Of a stretch of DNA of 35,142 nucleotides, positions 7,761-16,128 are shown piece after piece. The translations under genes were made by a program, and so were the position numbers. The notes under the pieces were generated by a model, which worked only from the letters and a program-made list of their open reading frames with translations, was not told the DNA's origin and searched no databases. Source of the stretch: Gemmatimonadota bacterium (lineage in GTDB: Bacteria > Gemmatimonadota > Gemmatimonadetes > Longimicrobiales > RSA9); contig JBDLIA010000029.1 of assembly GCA_039715185.1 (NCBI GenBank), positions 1 to 35,142 of the forward strand. The letters run 5' to 3'. Each line of letters opens with the position of its first letter. Within the stretch, counting starts at the first letter, position 1.

Positions 7761-9074
7761 ATGGCCAACCCGATCGCACCGTTCTGGCGGATCCCAGAGC
7801 TGAAGAACAAGATCCTCTTCACGCTCGGAGTCCTGCTGCTCTACCGCGTGGGCGCCCACATTACCACGCCGGGCGTCGACGTCGTGGTCCTCCGTCAGCA
7901 GTTCCAGAACCTCCAGAACACGCTCTTCGGCGTCTACGACATGTTCGTCGGTGGCGCGCTCTCGAGGGCAACGGTGCTTTCGCTCGGCATCATGCCGTAT
8001 ATCTCCGCGAGCATCATGTTCCAGTTGCTCGCCGCGGTGGTGCCGACCATCGAAAAGCTGCAGAAGGAGGGGGAGGACGGCCGCAAGAAGATCACCCAGT
8101 GGACGCGTTACTCCACGGTGGTGCTCGCGGCGCTGCAGGGCTGGGGCTACGCGGTCTTCCTGCGCAACATCCCGGGCGCGGTGAACATGGCGGGCCTGCC
8201 GTTCATGCTCGGCACGACGCTCATCCTCACCACCGGCGCCGTGTTCGTCATGTGGCTGGGCGAGCAGATCACCGAGCGCGGGATCGGTAACGGCGCCTCG
8301 CTGCTGATCTTCTTCTCGATCATCGAGGGGTTCCCGCGGGCGCTGGGTGCCACCTGGCAGTCGTTCCGTGTCGGCGCGATCAGCGCGTTCGCGCTGGTGG
8401 CTCTGCTCGCGGTCATGATATTGGTGATCGCCGCGGTGACGTCCATGACCATGGCCATGCGCAAGCTGCCGGTGCAGATACCGCGCAAGGTGTTGGGCCG
8501 AGGCAGGATCCAGGAAGGCCAGAAGAGCTTCATCCCGCTACGGGTCAACTCGGCGGGCGTGATGCCGATCATCTTCGCGCAGTCGATCATCATCGTGCCG
8601 GGTACGCTCGCGGCCTTCAGCAGCATCGGGTTTCTACAGGACATTTCGCAGACATTCCAGCCCAACAACTGGGTCTACTACGGCACCTACGCGTTGCTGA
8701 TCCTGTTCTTCACTTACTTCTATACGGCGATCATCTTCAATCCGGTCGATCTCGCCGAGAACCTGAAGAAGCAGGGGGCGTTCATTCCGGGCGTGAAGCC
8801 CGGGCGCGACACGGCCGATTACATCGACCACGTTCTGACCCGAATCACGCTTCCCGGGGCGGCCTATCTCGCGCTGATCGCGCTGCTGCCGTTCTGGATT
8901 TTCGCGATCTTCAACATCCAGACGTTCTTCTTCGGGGGTACGTCGCTGCTGATCGTCGTCGGCGTCGCCCTGGACACGGTTCAGCAGATGCAGCAGCACC
9001 TGCTCCTCAGGCGCTATGAAGGCTTCATGAAGAAGGGGCGGGTGCGCTTCCGCGGGCGACAGCAGTACATGTAG
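7761..9074 (+). CDS. secY: Protein translocase subunit SecY
   Basis: A 437-residue channel subunit of the SecYEG translocon, which works with SecA (encoded near the end of this window). Ten membrane segments are expected and hydrophobic stretches fit: the first at ILFTLGVLLLYRVGA, followed by the plug region (ALSRATVLSLGIMPYISASIMFQLLA, family signature), and GNGASLLIFFSIIEGFP. The cytoplasmic loop QIPRKVLGRGRIQEGQKSFIPLRVNSAGVMPIIFAQ and the end VALDTVQQMQQHLLLRRYEGFMKK are diagnostic. The ATG follows the GCAGAT repeats rather than a Shine-Dalgarno site. It keeps its canonical place before adk. Confidence 0.97.
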   Translation: MANPIAPFWRIPELKNKILFTLGVLLLYRVGAHITTPGVDVVVLRQQFQNLQNTLFGVYDMFVGGALSRATVLSLGIMPYISASIMFQLLAAVVPTIEKLQKEGEDGRKKITQWTRYSTVVLAALQGWGYAVFLRNIPGAVNMAGLPFMLGTTLILTTGAVFVMWLGEQITERGIGNGASLLIFFSIIEGFPRALGATWQSFRVGAISAFALVALLAVMILVIAAVTSMTMAMRKLPVQIPRKVLGRGRIQEGQKSFIPLRVNSAGVMPIIFAQSIIIVPGTLAAFSSIGFLQDISQTFQPNNWVYYGTYALLILFFTYFYTAIIFNPVDLAENLKKQGAFIPGVKPGRDTADYIDHVLTRITLPGAAYLALIALLPFWIFAIFNIQTFFFGGTSLLIVVGVALDTVQQMQQHLLLRRYEGFMKKGRVRFRGRQQYM

Positions 9075-9116
9075 TCAGTTGGCAACCATCCGCGGCCTTC
9101 GGTTACGCGAGCGAGC

Positions 9117-9767
9117 ATGCATCTGATTCTTCTCGGGGCCCCCGGTGCCGGCAAAGGCACGCAGGGGGCCCTTCTCACGGAGCGGTACGGGATCCTTCGG
9201 CTTTCGACCGGCGATTTGCTGCGAGACGCCGTGCGCGAAGGCAGCGCCCTCGGCCTCGACGCCAAGCGGTACATGGACGCCGGCGAGTTGGTCCCCGACG
9301 AGGTCATCCTCGGCCTCGTCAGGGGCGTCATGGCGCGCGTCCGGACTGGCGTCGTATTCGACGGATTCCCGCGCACCATCCCGCAGGCCGAAGGCCTCGA
9401 TGCTCTTCTCACGGAGCTGGATCGGCCCCTCGACGCGGTAGTGGTAGTCGACGTCGGCGACGAAGAGCTGGTCCGTCGCATCGCGGGCCGCCGCATATGC
9501 CCGAAGTGCGGCGCGACGTACAACGTGCACCATCGGCCCCCGGCGGTGCCCGGCGTATGCGATGTGTGCGGCGCCGAGCCGCGCAGTCGCCCGGACGACG
9601 CCGAAGAGACGGTGCGCCGTCGCCTGGCGGTGTACCGCGAGCAGACCGCGCCCCTCATCTCCTTCTACGAGGACAGTCCGACTCCCGTGCACGTGGTGGA
9701 CGGCGCGCGCGGCATGGGCGACGTGGCGGCCGACATCGCGCTTCTGCTGGATCCGATCCGGGAGTGA
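9117..9767 (+). CDS. adk: Adenylate kinase with zinc-binding LID
   Basis: A 216-residue enzyme that interconverts ATP + AMP and 2 ADP. The P-loop GAPGAGKGT is at residues 7-15, followed by LSTGDLLRDAVREG (AMP site) and VVFDGFPRTIPQAE. The LID carries four cysteines, C128, C131, C148 and C151 (ICPKCG and VCDVCG), so this is the long, zinc-binding form. The arginines of DDAEETVRRRLAVYREQTAPL are also typical. Its stop overlaps the GTG of hemD (GTGA), which joins the ribosomal run to the inserted metabolic genes. Confidence 0.97.
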   Translation: MHLILLGAPGAGKGTQGALLTERYGILRLSTGDLLRDAVREGSALGLDAKRYMDAGELVPDEVILGLVRGVMARVRTGVVFDGFPRTIPQAEGLDALLTELDRPLDAVVVVDVGDEELVRRIAGRRICPKCGATYNVHHRPPAVPGVCDVCGAEPRSRPDDAEETVRRRLAVYREQTAPLISFYEDSPTPVHVVDGARGMGDVAADIALLLDPIRE

Positions 9768-10543
9768 CGGGCGGCGGCGTGGCGCTCCTCGGGCTGCGCG
9801 TCGCGGTAACGCGTCCACGCGACCAAGCGGCCGAATTGGTCGCGGGCCTCCGCGCCCGCGGGGCGGAGGCGTTGTCGTATCCAGCCATCCGGCTGACCCC
9901 CCCGGAAGATCCAGGCGGCCTGCGGGACGCCGCCACGGGACTGAGCGCCTTCGACTGGGTCGTGTTCACGTCGGCCAACGGCGTGCGCTACCTCGCGCGC
10001 GCGCTGGAGGAAGGCGGCGTCGAACCTCGGGCCGCCGTAGCGGTCGCCTGCGTGGGCCCCGCGACCGCGGCCGCGGCGCGGGCCGCCGGATTCGAGGTGA
10101 CTCTCACCGCGGACCGGTTCGTCGCCGAGGGCCTCATCGAGGCGCTGGCCGCGGCCGGGCCACTAGCGGGCCGGCGCGTTCTCCTGCCCAGATCGTCCGC
10201 GGGCCGTGACGCGCTGCCGGAAGCGCTGCGCCGCTTGGGAGCGCACGTGGCGGACGTGCCCGCGTACCGGCCGGAGCTGGACCGCGAGGCGCTCGCCGAG
10301 CTGCGCCGCGAGATAGAGGTGCGGGGAATAGATGTGGTCGCCTTCACTTCGTCGTCCGCGGTGTCGGCCTACGCCGAGGTCGTCGGCGCGGCGGGTCCGC
10401 CGGCGGCCTGCATTGGACCGGTCACCGCGCACACGGCACGCGAGCGCGGCCTCGAGGTGGCGCTCGTGGCGCTGGAGCACACCACCGCCGGGCTGATCGC
10501 TGCCCTCGAGGCGTGGCGGGCCGCTGCCACGAACGAGCCATGA
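9764..10543 (+). CDS. hemD: Uroporphyrinogen-III synthase
   Basis: A protein of about 259 residues that would cyclise hydroxymethylbilane to uroporphyrinogen III in tetrapyrrole synthesis, leading to haem and, via sirohaem, to sulfite reductase. The HemD pattern is clear though the family is divergent: LRVAVTRPRDQAAELVAGLRARGAEALSYPAIRLTPP, then FDWVVFTSANGVRYLARAL, RVLLPRSSAGRDALPEALRRLGAHVADVPAYRP and DVVAFTSSSAVSAYAEV. The frame is open far upstream into adk, but GTG 9764 (overlapping the adk stop) or GTG 9779 gives the normal N terminus. The stop overlaps cysQ (ATGA). No other haem gene is nearby, so its place here is unusual. Confidence 0.9.
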   Translation: MTGGGVALLGLRVAVTRPRDQAAELVAGLRARGAEALSYPAIRLTPPEDPGGLRDAATGLSAFDWVVFTSANGVRYLARALEEGGVEPRAAVAVACVGPATAAAARAAGFEVTLTADRFVAEGLIEALAAAGPLAGRRVLLPRSSAGRDALPEALRRLGAHVADVPAYRPELDREALAELRREIEVRGIDVVAFTSSSAVSAYAEVVGAAGPPAACIGPVTAHTARERGLEVALVALEHTTAGLIAALEAWRAAATNEP

Positions 10544-11370
10544 GCGGAGGGGCGTTCACGCGCGAGTTGGACGTGGCGAGCGCGGCGGCGCGAGATGCGG
10601 GCGCCGCGGCCATGGCGTACTACGGGAGCGCGTCAGCCTCGCTGAAGGAGGGCGGTACACCGGTGACCGAGGCCGATCACGCTGCCAACGACGTGATCCT
10701 CGCGCGGCTCGCCCGGGAGTTCCCGGACGACGCCGTTCTATCCGAGGAGTCGCGCGACTCGGCCGGGCGCCTCCGCGCCGAGCGGGTCTGGATCGTCGAC
10801 CCCCTGGACGGCACCAAGGAGTTCCTGGCGCGGAACGGGGAGTTCGCGATCATGATCGGCCTGGCCGTGGACAGCCGGGCCGTCGCCGGGGCGCTCTATC
10901 TGCCGGCCCGCGAGGCCCTGTACCGGGCGGCGGTGGGCCACGGAGCACGGCGCTGGAACGCGCTGACCGGCGCCTGGGTGCCTCTTCCGTCGACGCGGGT
11001 CGGCTCGCCGCTCCGACTGGTAGGATCGCGGTCGCACGCGGACCCCTTTCTGGAGGCTCTCGCGGAGCGCCTCGGCACGCGTGACGTTTCCGCCAGTGGA
11101 TCCGTCGGGGTAAAGTGTTCCCTCATAGCGAACGGGGACCGCGACCTGTACGTCCATCCTGTATCGTTTTTGAGCGAATGGGACACGTGCGCGCCGGAGA
11201 TCCTCCTGCGGGAAGCCGGTGGCACGGTTCTGGATTGCCTGGGCGCTCCGTTGCGATACAACAAGCCGGTGCCGGTGCAGCCCCACGGGATTCTGGCGTG
11301 CGCGGCGGGGGCGGAGGCGGCGATCGACGTCGTGACCGCGCTGTATCGGGAGCGCCGCGAGGACGGGTGA
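10540..11370 (+). CDS. cysQ: 3'(2'),5'-bisphosphate nucleotidase CysQ (inositol monophosphatase fold)
   Basis: A 276-residue Mg-dependent phosphatase expected to hydrolyse PAP (and possibly PAPS) to AMP, clearing the by-product of sulfate activation. Visible: the metal-binding E69/E70 region (VLSEESRD), the core motif DPLDGTKEF starting at D87, and the second motif WDTCAPEILLREAGG near the C terminus. The DGTKEF form favours CysQ over general inositol monophosphatase. The ATG overlaps the hemD stop by four bases; an in-frame extension upstream is rejected. cysD follows after 28 bases, which supports a role in sulfate activation. Confidence 0.9.
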   Translation: MSGGAFTRELDVASAAARDAGAAAMAYYGSASASLKEGGTPVTEADHAANDVILARLAREFPDDAVLSEESRDSAGRLRAERVWIVDPLDGTKEFLARNGEFAIMIGLAVDSRAVAGALYLPAREALYRAAVGHGARRWNALTGAWVPLPSTRVGSPLRLVGSRSHADPFLEALAERLGTRDVSASGSVGVKCSLIANGDRDLYVHPVSFLSEWDTCAPEILLREAGGTVLDCLGAPLRYNKPVPVQPHGILACAAGAEAAIDVVTALYRERREDG

Positions 11371-11398
11371 GTGCCCTGGCCCAAGAGGCGAAGAGTGG

Positions 11399-12304
11399 AT
11401 GAAGGACGATAGAACGTCGCACCTGGCCCAGCTGGAGGCGGAGGCGATCTTCGTCATGCGCGAGGTCGCGGCGCAGTTCGAGCGCCCGGTCCTGCTCTTT
11501 TCGGGCGGGAAGGACTCGATCGTCATGGTGCACGTGGCGAGCAAGGCGTTCGCCCCGGGCAGGATTCCGTTTCCGCTGCTGCACATCGACACCGGGCACA
11601 ACTTCGCGGAGACGCTCCGATTCCGGGACGCGCTCGTCGGGCGCGTCGGCGCGGAGCTGCTCGTGCGCTACGTCCAGGATTCGATCGATGCTGGACGGGC
11701 GGTGGAGGAGAAGGGGCCGGACGCGAGCCGCAACGTCTTGCAGATCGTGACGCTTCTGGACGCGATCGAGGAGCTCAAGATCGACGCGGCGCTGGGTGGC
11801 GGGCGGCGCGACGAGGAGAAGGCTCGCGCCAAGGAGCGGTTCTTCTCCCACCGCGACCGGTTCGGGCAGTGGGATCCCAAGAATCAGCGTCCGGAGCTGT
11901 GGAGCCTCTACAACGGCGCCAAGGCCCCCGGGGAGCACTTTCGCGTGTTCCCCCTCAGCAACTGGACCGAGATGGACGTGTGGCAGTACGTCGCGGCGGA
12001 GGAGATCCCCATCCCCTCGCTGTACTTCGCCCACCAGCGAGAGGTGGTGGAGCGGGACGGGACCCTGCTCGCGCGGAGCCCCTGGATCTCGTTGCTGGAC
12101 GGAGAGGCCTACGAGAACCGGACGATCCGCTTCCGCACGATCGGCGACGCGACCTGTACCGGCGCGGTCGTCTCCGCGGCGGGCTCGCTCGAGGAGGTCA
12201 TCGCCGAAGTCGCGGCGGCTCGCGTGACCGAGCGGGGCGGCCGGCACGACGACCGGCGCTCCGAGTCCGCGATGGAAGACCGCAAGCGGCAGGGATACTT
12301 CTGA
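11399..12304 (+). CDS. cysD: Sulfate adenylyltransferase small subunit (CysD)
   Basis: A 301-residue catalytic subunit that forms adenosine phosphosulfate (APS) from ATP and sulfate, driven by GTP hydrolysis in CysN. The PP-loop ATPase signature SGGKDS is at residues 35-40 (RPVLLFSGGKDSIVMVHVASKAF), followed by LLHIDTGHNFAETLRFRD and the GGGRRDEEKARAKERFFSHRD block, and FPLSNWTEMDVWQYV. Length matches the family (~302). The C-terminal RKRQGYF is the usual ending. Its stop and the next start overlap in TGATG, indicating coupled synthesis of the two subunits. Confidence 0.97.
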   Translation: MKDDRTSHLAQLEAEAIFVMREVAAQFERPVLLFSGGKDSIVMVHVASKAFAPGRIPFPLLHIDTGHNFAETLRFRDALVGRVGAELLVRYVQDSIDAGRAVEEKGPDASRNVLQIVTLLDAIEELKIDAALGGGRRDEEKARAKERFFSHRDRFGQWDPKNQRPELWSLYNGAKAPGEHFRVFPLSNWTEMDVWQYVAAEEIPIPSLYFAHQREVVERDGTLLARSPWISLLDGEAYENRTIRFRTIGDATCTGAVVSAAGSLEEVIAEVAAARVTERGGRHDDRRSESAMEDRKRQGYF

Positions 12305-14223
12305 TGGCCGCGGGCGCTTCCGACCTGCTCCGATTCACGACCGCCGGTAGCGTCGACGACGGCAAGAGCACGCTGATCGGGCGTCTGCTCTACGATACCA
12401 AGTCGATCTTCGAGGACCAGCTCGAGGCGCTGGAAGGGGCGAGCAGGCGGTCCGGCGAGGACGGACTCAACCTGGCGCTGCTTACCGATGGACTGCGCGC
12501 CGAGCGCGAGCAGAAGATCACCATCGACGTCGCCTACCGGTACTTCGCCACTCCCAGGCGGAAGTTCATCATCGCGGACACGCCGGGGCACGAGCAGTAC
12601 ACCCGCAACATGGTCACCGGCGCCTCCACCGCCCACCTGGCGGTCGTCCTCGTGGACGCGCGCAAGGGCGTGCTCACGCAGTCGCGCCGACACGCCTTCA
12701 TCTCTTCGCTGCTGGGCATCCCCCACATGGTGGTGGCGGTCAACAAGATGGATCTGGTCGACTGGTCCATGGACGCGTTCGACGAGATCGCCGACGAATT
12801 CCGGTCGTTCGCCGCCAAGCTCAACGTGCGCGACATCGTCTTCATTCCGATTTCGGCCTTGGAGGGAGACAACGTCGCGCGGCGTAGCGAGCGCACCGAC
12901 TGGTATCAAGGGCCCTCGCTGCTGCACCACCTGGAGTCCGTCAACATCTCCGCGGACCGGAATCTGGTAGACTTCCGATTCCCGGTGCAGTACGTCATCA
13001 GGCCGCACCAGGACTTTCGCGGATTCGCCGGAGAGGTCGCCTCGGGCACCATATCCGTCGGCGAGGAAGTAGTCGCGCTGCCGTCGGGGCGCGCGACGCG
13101 AGTCACCCAGATCCACTCGGCTCGCGGCCCGGTGGAGGAAGGCCTGGCGGGAGACCCGCTCGTGATCGGCCTTGCGGACGATATCGACGTGAGCCGTGGC
13201 GACATGATCGTGCGGAGGCGCAATCTGCCGCAGGTCGGCCGACGCATGGAGGCCATGCTCTGCTGGATGTCGGAGACGCCGCTGGAAGTGGGGCGGCCTC
13301 TTCTGGTGCGCCATACGACGCGCGCAGCCCGTGCGTACGTGACCAACGTCCTGTACCGAATCGACGTCGATACGCTCCACAGGGAAGACGCGCAGACGCT
13401 GGCGCTGAACGAGATCGGGCGCGTGGAGGTCGAGACCGCGGACCCCGTCTTCTTCGATCCCTACCGGGTGAACCGGTCCACCGGGGCGTTCGTGCTCGTG
13501 GACGCGTTCACGAATACGACCGTCGGAGCCGGCATGATCCGCGGCGGCGTCCAGACACCGGGTGACCTCGCGCGTGCGGACGCCGAGGGGGCTGAGCGCC
13601 CGGCATCCCCCGACGTGCGCTGGGAGCCGGAAGCGCTGGCGCGGGAGGAACGCGAGGCTCGCAACGGCCATCGTGCCGCGGTGGTGTGGTTCACGGGCCT
13701 GTCGGGGTCGGGCAAATCGACCCTGGCGCGCGCCGTCGAGCGGCGCCTGTACGACATCGGCTGCAGCACGATGCTGCTCGACGGGGACCGGGTACGGCAC
13801 GGCCTGAGCGGGGACCTCGCGTTCTCCCCGGAGGATCGCACCGAGAACATCCGCAGGGTGGGAGAGGTCGCGCGCCTGTTCTTCGAGCAGGGCAGCATCG
13901 CCCTGTGCACGTTCTTGTCGCCTTACGCGCGGGACCGGGACCGTGCGCGCTCGCTCGTTCCGGATGGCCGCTTCTTCGAAGTCTACGTGCGCTGCGACAT
14001 CGAGGAGTGTCGGCGGCGGGACTCGAAGGGCTTGTACGAGCGCGCGGAACGGGGTGAGATCACGGGCCTGACGGGCGTGACCGCGCCCTACGAGGAACCC
14101 GTGTCGCCCGAGCTCCTCGCCCCCTCCGACGACCTGGGCGTCGACGAGCTCGCCGAGCGCGTCGTGGCCATGCTGCGTTCCGCCGGAATTCTGCCAGCGG
14201 GGGCGCCGGAAGCGCGGCCATGA
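12304..14223 (+). CDS. cysNC: Bifunctional sulfate adenylyltransferase GTPase subunit / APS kinase (CysN-CysC fusion)
   Basis: A 639-residue two-domain enzyme. The first ~430 residues are an EF-Tu-like GTPase: G1 loop GSVDDGKS (residues 15-22), G3 DTPGHEQYTRNM (92-103), G4 NKMD (147-150), followed by beta-barrel domains. The second domain begins about residue 455 and has the APS kinase P-loop GLSGSGKS (465-472), LDGDRVRHGLSGDLAFSPEDRTENIRRVGEVARLF and the FIEVYV-like FFEVYVRCDIEECRRRDSKGLYERA. Thus it drives APS formation and phosphorylates APS to PAPS. The frame is open further upstream, but ATG 12304 at the cysD stop gives the family N terminus. The stop overlaps the permease start (ATGA). 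Confidence 0.96.
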   Translation: MAAGASDLLRFTTAGSVDDGKSTLIGRLLYDTKSIFEDQLEALEGASRRSGEDGLNLALLTDGLRAEREQKITIDVAYRYFATPRRKFIIADTPGHEQYTRNMVTGASTAHLAVVLVDARKGVLTQSRRHAFISSLLGIPHMVVAVNKMDLVDWSMDAFDEIADEFRSFAAKLNVRDIVFIPISALEGDNVARRSERTDWYQGPSLLHHLESVNISADRNLVDFRFPVQYVIRPHQDFRGFAGEVASGTISVGEEVVALPSGRATRVTQIHSARGPVEEGLAGDPLVIGLADDIDVSRGDMIVRRRNLPQVGRRMEAMLCWMSETPLEVGRPLLVRHTTRAARAYVTNVLYRIDVDTLHREDAQTLALNEIGRVEVETADPVFFDPYRVNRSTGAFVLVDAFTNTTVGAGMIRGGVQTPGDLARADAEGAERPASPDVRWEPEALAREEREARNGHRAAVVWFTGLSGSGKSTLARAVERRLYDIGCSTMLLDGDRVRHGLSGDLAFSPEDRTENIRRVGEVARLFFEQGSIALCTFLSPYARDRDRARSLVPDGRFFEVYVRCDIEECRRRDSKGLYERAERGEITGLTGVTAPYEEPVSPELLAPSDDLGVDELAERVVAMLRSAGILPAGAPEARP

Positions 14224-15989
14224 CGTGGCAAGGCTGGGCCACGCTGGTGATCGTGGCCGTGGTCGTGGGCCTGCTGGCCCGGGGCGCCAGATCGCCCGCT
14301 CTGACGATGTTGCTGGGCGTGGTGGCGGTGGTCCTGCTGGGCATCGTGTCCGCGCCCCAGGCGTTCTCCGGTTTTTCGAATCCGGCGCCGATCACCGTGG
14401 CGGCGCTCTTCATCATCGCGGGCGGCATAGAGAAGACCGGCGCGCTGCAGCCGCTCGTCGCGGCGGTGTTCGGGCGCACCAACGGCGAGAGGCGATCGCT
14501 CCTCCGGCTGCTGTCCGCCGTCGCCGCGTCATCGGCCGCCATGAACAACACCCCCATCGTCGCGATGCTGTCGCCGCAGGTCGCGGGTTGGGCGCAGCGC
14601 CAGGGTCGCAGCCCCTCGCGCTATCTGATGCCGCTCTCGTTCGCCGCCATCCTGGGCGGCCTCCTCACCCTGATCGGCACATCGACCAACGTCGTGGTGT
14701 CCGGACTGCTGGAGTCGGCCGGCATGCCCGCGCTGGGCATGTTCGAGATGACGCCGGTGGGGCTGCCCATCGCCGTCGCCGGCCTGGCCCTGCTGGTGTT
14801 GGCCACGCCGGCGCTGCTGCCGGACCGGAGGGGCTCGAGCGCCAGCGCGGGCGCCGAGGCCCGTGAGTTCGTCGTGCAGATGGCGGTCGAGCGAGGCGGG
14901 CGATTGGACGGCGTCGGCGTGGAGGAGGGCGGGCTGCGCCACCTGCAGGGCCTGTTTCTGGTGGGGCTGGAGCGCGACGGCGAAAGGAGCGCGCCCATCG
15001 CGCCGACGACGAAGCTGCGCGGCGGCGACCTGCTGGCGTTCGTTGGGGTGGCCGATGCGATCGCGGAGCTCCAACGCATGCGCGGTCTGACCTCCGCGGA
15101 GGCGCGCCATTTTCTGGACTTCACCGACCCCGGCAACACGTTCTTCGAGGCGGTCGTCGGAGGAGCCTCGCCGTTGGTGGGGCGAACGCTCAAGGAAGCC
15201 GGCTTCCGCGATCGCTACCAGGCGGCGGTCGTGGCTATCCACCGGGCCGGAGCGAGGGTGCACGGCAAGCTGGGTGGTGAGCCCCTCCGCCTGGGCGACA
15301 CCCTGCTCCTGCTCGCAGACCCGGGGTTTCGCGCTCGCTGGAGAGATCGCGCTGACTTCCTGCTGGTCTCCCGGCTCGGCGGCCCATCGCCTAGCGCCAG
15401 CCGCTACGCGCCTCTGGCCGCGCTCATCGCCCTGGGAGTGGTCGCGGTCGCGGGGCTGGGTCTGGCGCCGGTCCTGCACGCCGCGCTGGCGGGCGCGGCG
15501 CTCACCATACTGGTGGGCATCCTGACCACGGCGGAGGCGCGCGGCGCGGTCTCGCTCGACGTGCTGATCGTGATCGCCGCCGGCTTCGGGCTGGGGGCCG
15601 CTGTGCAGGAAAGTGGGCTGGCGGCCGTCATCGCCGATACCGTCCTGGCCCCTCTGGGTGCGCTCGGGGCGCCCTGGGCGCTGGCTGGGGTGGTCCTCGT
15701 TACGCTGGCCCTCACCGAACTGATCACCAACACCGCCGCGGCGATTTTGGTGTTTCCCGTGGCGCTGGCGGTGGCCGGCGATGTCGGCGCCGATCCACGC
15801 GCGTTCGCCATCGCCGTGGCGCTCGCGGCTTCGTGCAGCTTCCTGTCGCCCCTGGGCTACCAGACCAACACCATGGTGTACGGCCCCGGCGGATACCGCT
15901 TCGGAGACTACGCCCGACTGGGCGCTCCGCTCACGATTCTGGTCGTGATTACCATCGTTGGAGTGTTCAGTCTGCTCGGGTGGGTGTAG
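14220..15989 (+). CDS. SLC13/DASS-type permease with two internal RCK_C (TrkA-C) domains, probable sulfate transporter
   Basis: A 589-residue membrane protein. Hydrophobic segments occupy residues 1-200 and 395-589; between them lie two soluble domains at about 215-290 and 305-375 that look like TrkA-C/RCK_C repeats. Family motifs are present in pairs: AAMNNTPIVAMLSP (106-119) with GTSTNVVVSG (153-162), and ELITNTAAAILVFP (500-513) with GYQTNTMVYGPGGYRFGDY. This architecture is known from algal and bacterial sulfate carriers of the SLC13 group. Substrate is inferred: the ATG overlaps the cysNC stop by four bases, so uptake of sulfate is the natural reading. A dicarboxylate or other anion cannot be excluded from sequence alone. 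Confidence 0.85.
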   Translation: MTWQGWATLVIVAVVVGLLARGARSPALTMLLGVVAVVLLGIVSAPQAFSGFSNPAPITVAALFIIAGGIEKTGALQPLVAAVFGRTNGERRSLLRLLSAVAASSAAMNNTPIVAMLSPQVAGWAQRQGRSPSRYLMPLSFAAILGGLLTLIGTSTNVVVSGLLESAGMPALGMFEMTPVGLPIAVAGLALLVLATPALLPDRRGSSASAGAEAREFVVQMAVERGGRLDGVGVEEGGLRHLQGLFLVGLERDGERSAPIAPTTKLRGGDLLAFVGVADAIAELQRMRGLTSAEARHFLDFTDPGNTFFEAVVGGASPLVGRTLKEAGFRDRYQAAVVAIHRAGARVHGKLGGEPLRLGDTLLLLADPGFRARWRDRADFLLVSRLGGPSPSASRYAPLAALIALGVVAVAGLGLAPVLHAALAGAALTILVGILTTAEARGAVSLDVLIVIAAGFGLGAAVQESGLAAVIADTVLAPLGALGAPWALAGVVLVTLALTELITNTAAAILVFPVALAVAGDVGADPRAFAIAVALAASCSFLSPLGYQTNTMVYGPGGYRFGDYARLGAPLTILVVITIVGVFSLLGWV

Positions 15990-16050
15990 GCGGCTCCCGG
16001 GGATACCACGCGCAGGTCCCCCGCGTTACATTTGGCCGCGCCTCTCCGGG

Positions 16051-16078
16051 CCGGAGGGAGCGCCCCGGAGGGAGCGCC
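16051..16078 (+). repeat. Tandem 14-bp duplication in the permease-map gap
   Basis: The unit CCGGAGGGAGCGCC occurs twice back to back (16051-16064 and 16065-16078). The first copy also takes part in a short hairpin, CTCCG 16044-16048 with CGGAG 16052-16056 around a 3-base loop. The whole gap (15990-16128) is 139 bases; no T-run follows the hairpin, so I do not call a terminator, and I see no convincing promoter hexamers. Confidence 0.8.
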
Positions 16079-16128
16079 GCGCAGAGACGCAGGCCGCCTT
16101 CGATTCCTCGACAGCGAACGCGCACCCG

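Noticed and set aside
9497-9763. N-terminal extension of hemD back into adk
   Set aside because: It overlaps the certain adk frame and is not HemD-like; GTG 9764 fits.
11869-12303. N-terminal extension of cysNC back into cysD
   Set aside because: The frame is open, but the added residues have no similarity to CysN and lie wholly inside cysD; ATG 12304 gives the family start.
12109-13800. Antisense open frame of 563 codons opposite cysNC
   Set aside because: The + strand has an unmistakable GTPase and APS kinase here; the antisense product has low-complexity His/Arg/Asp-rich composition.
15958-16128. Longer map start overlapping the permease gene
   Set aside because: The extra residues include frame-shadow sequence and the tandem repeat; type I methionine aminopeptidases begin at the I-P-L-K-S position.
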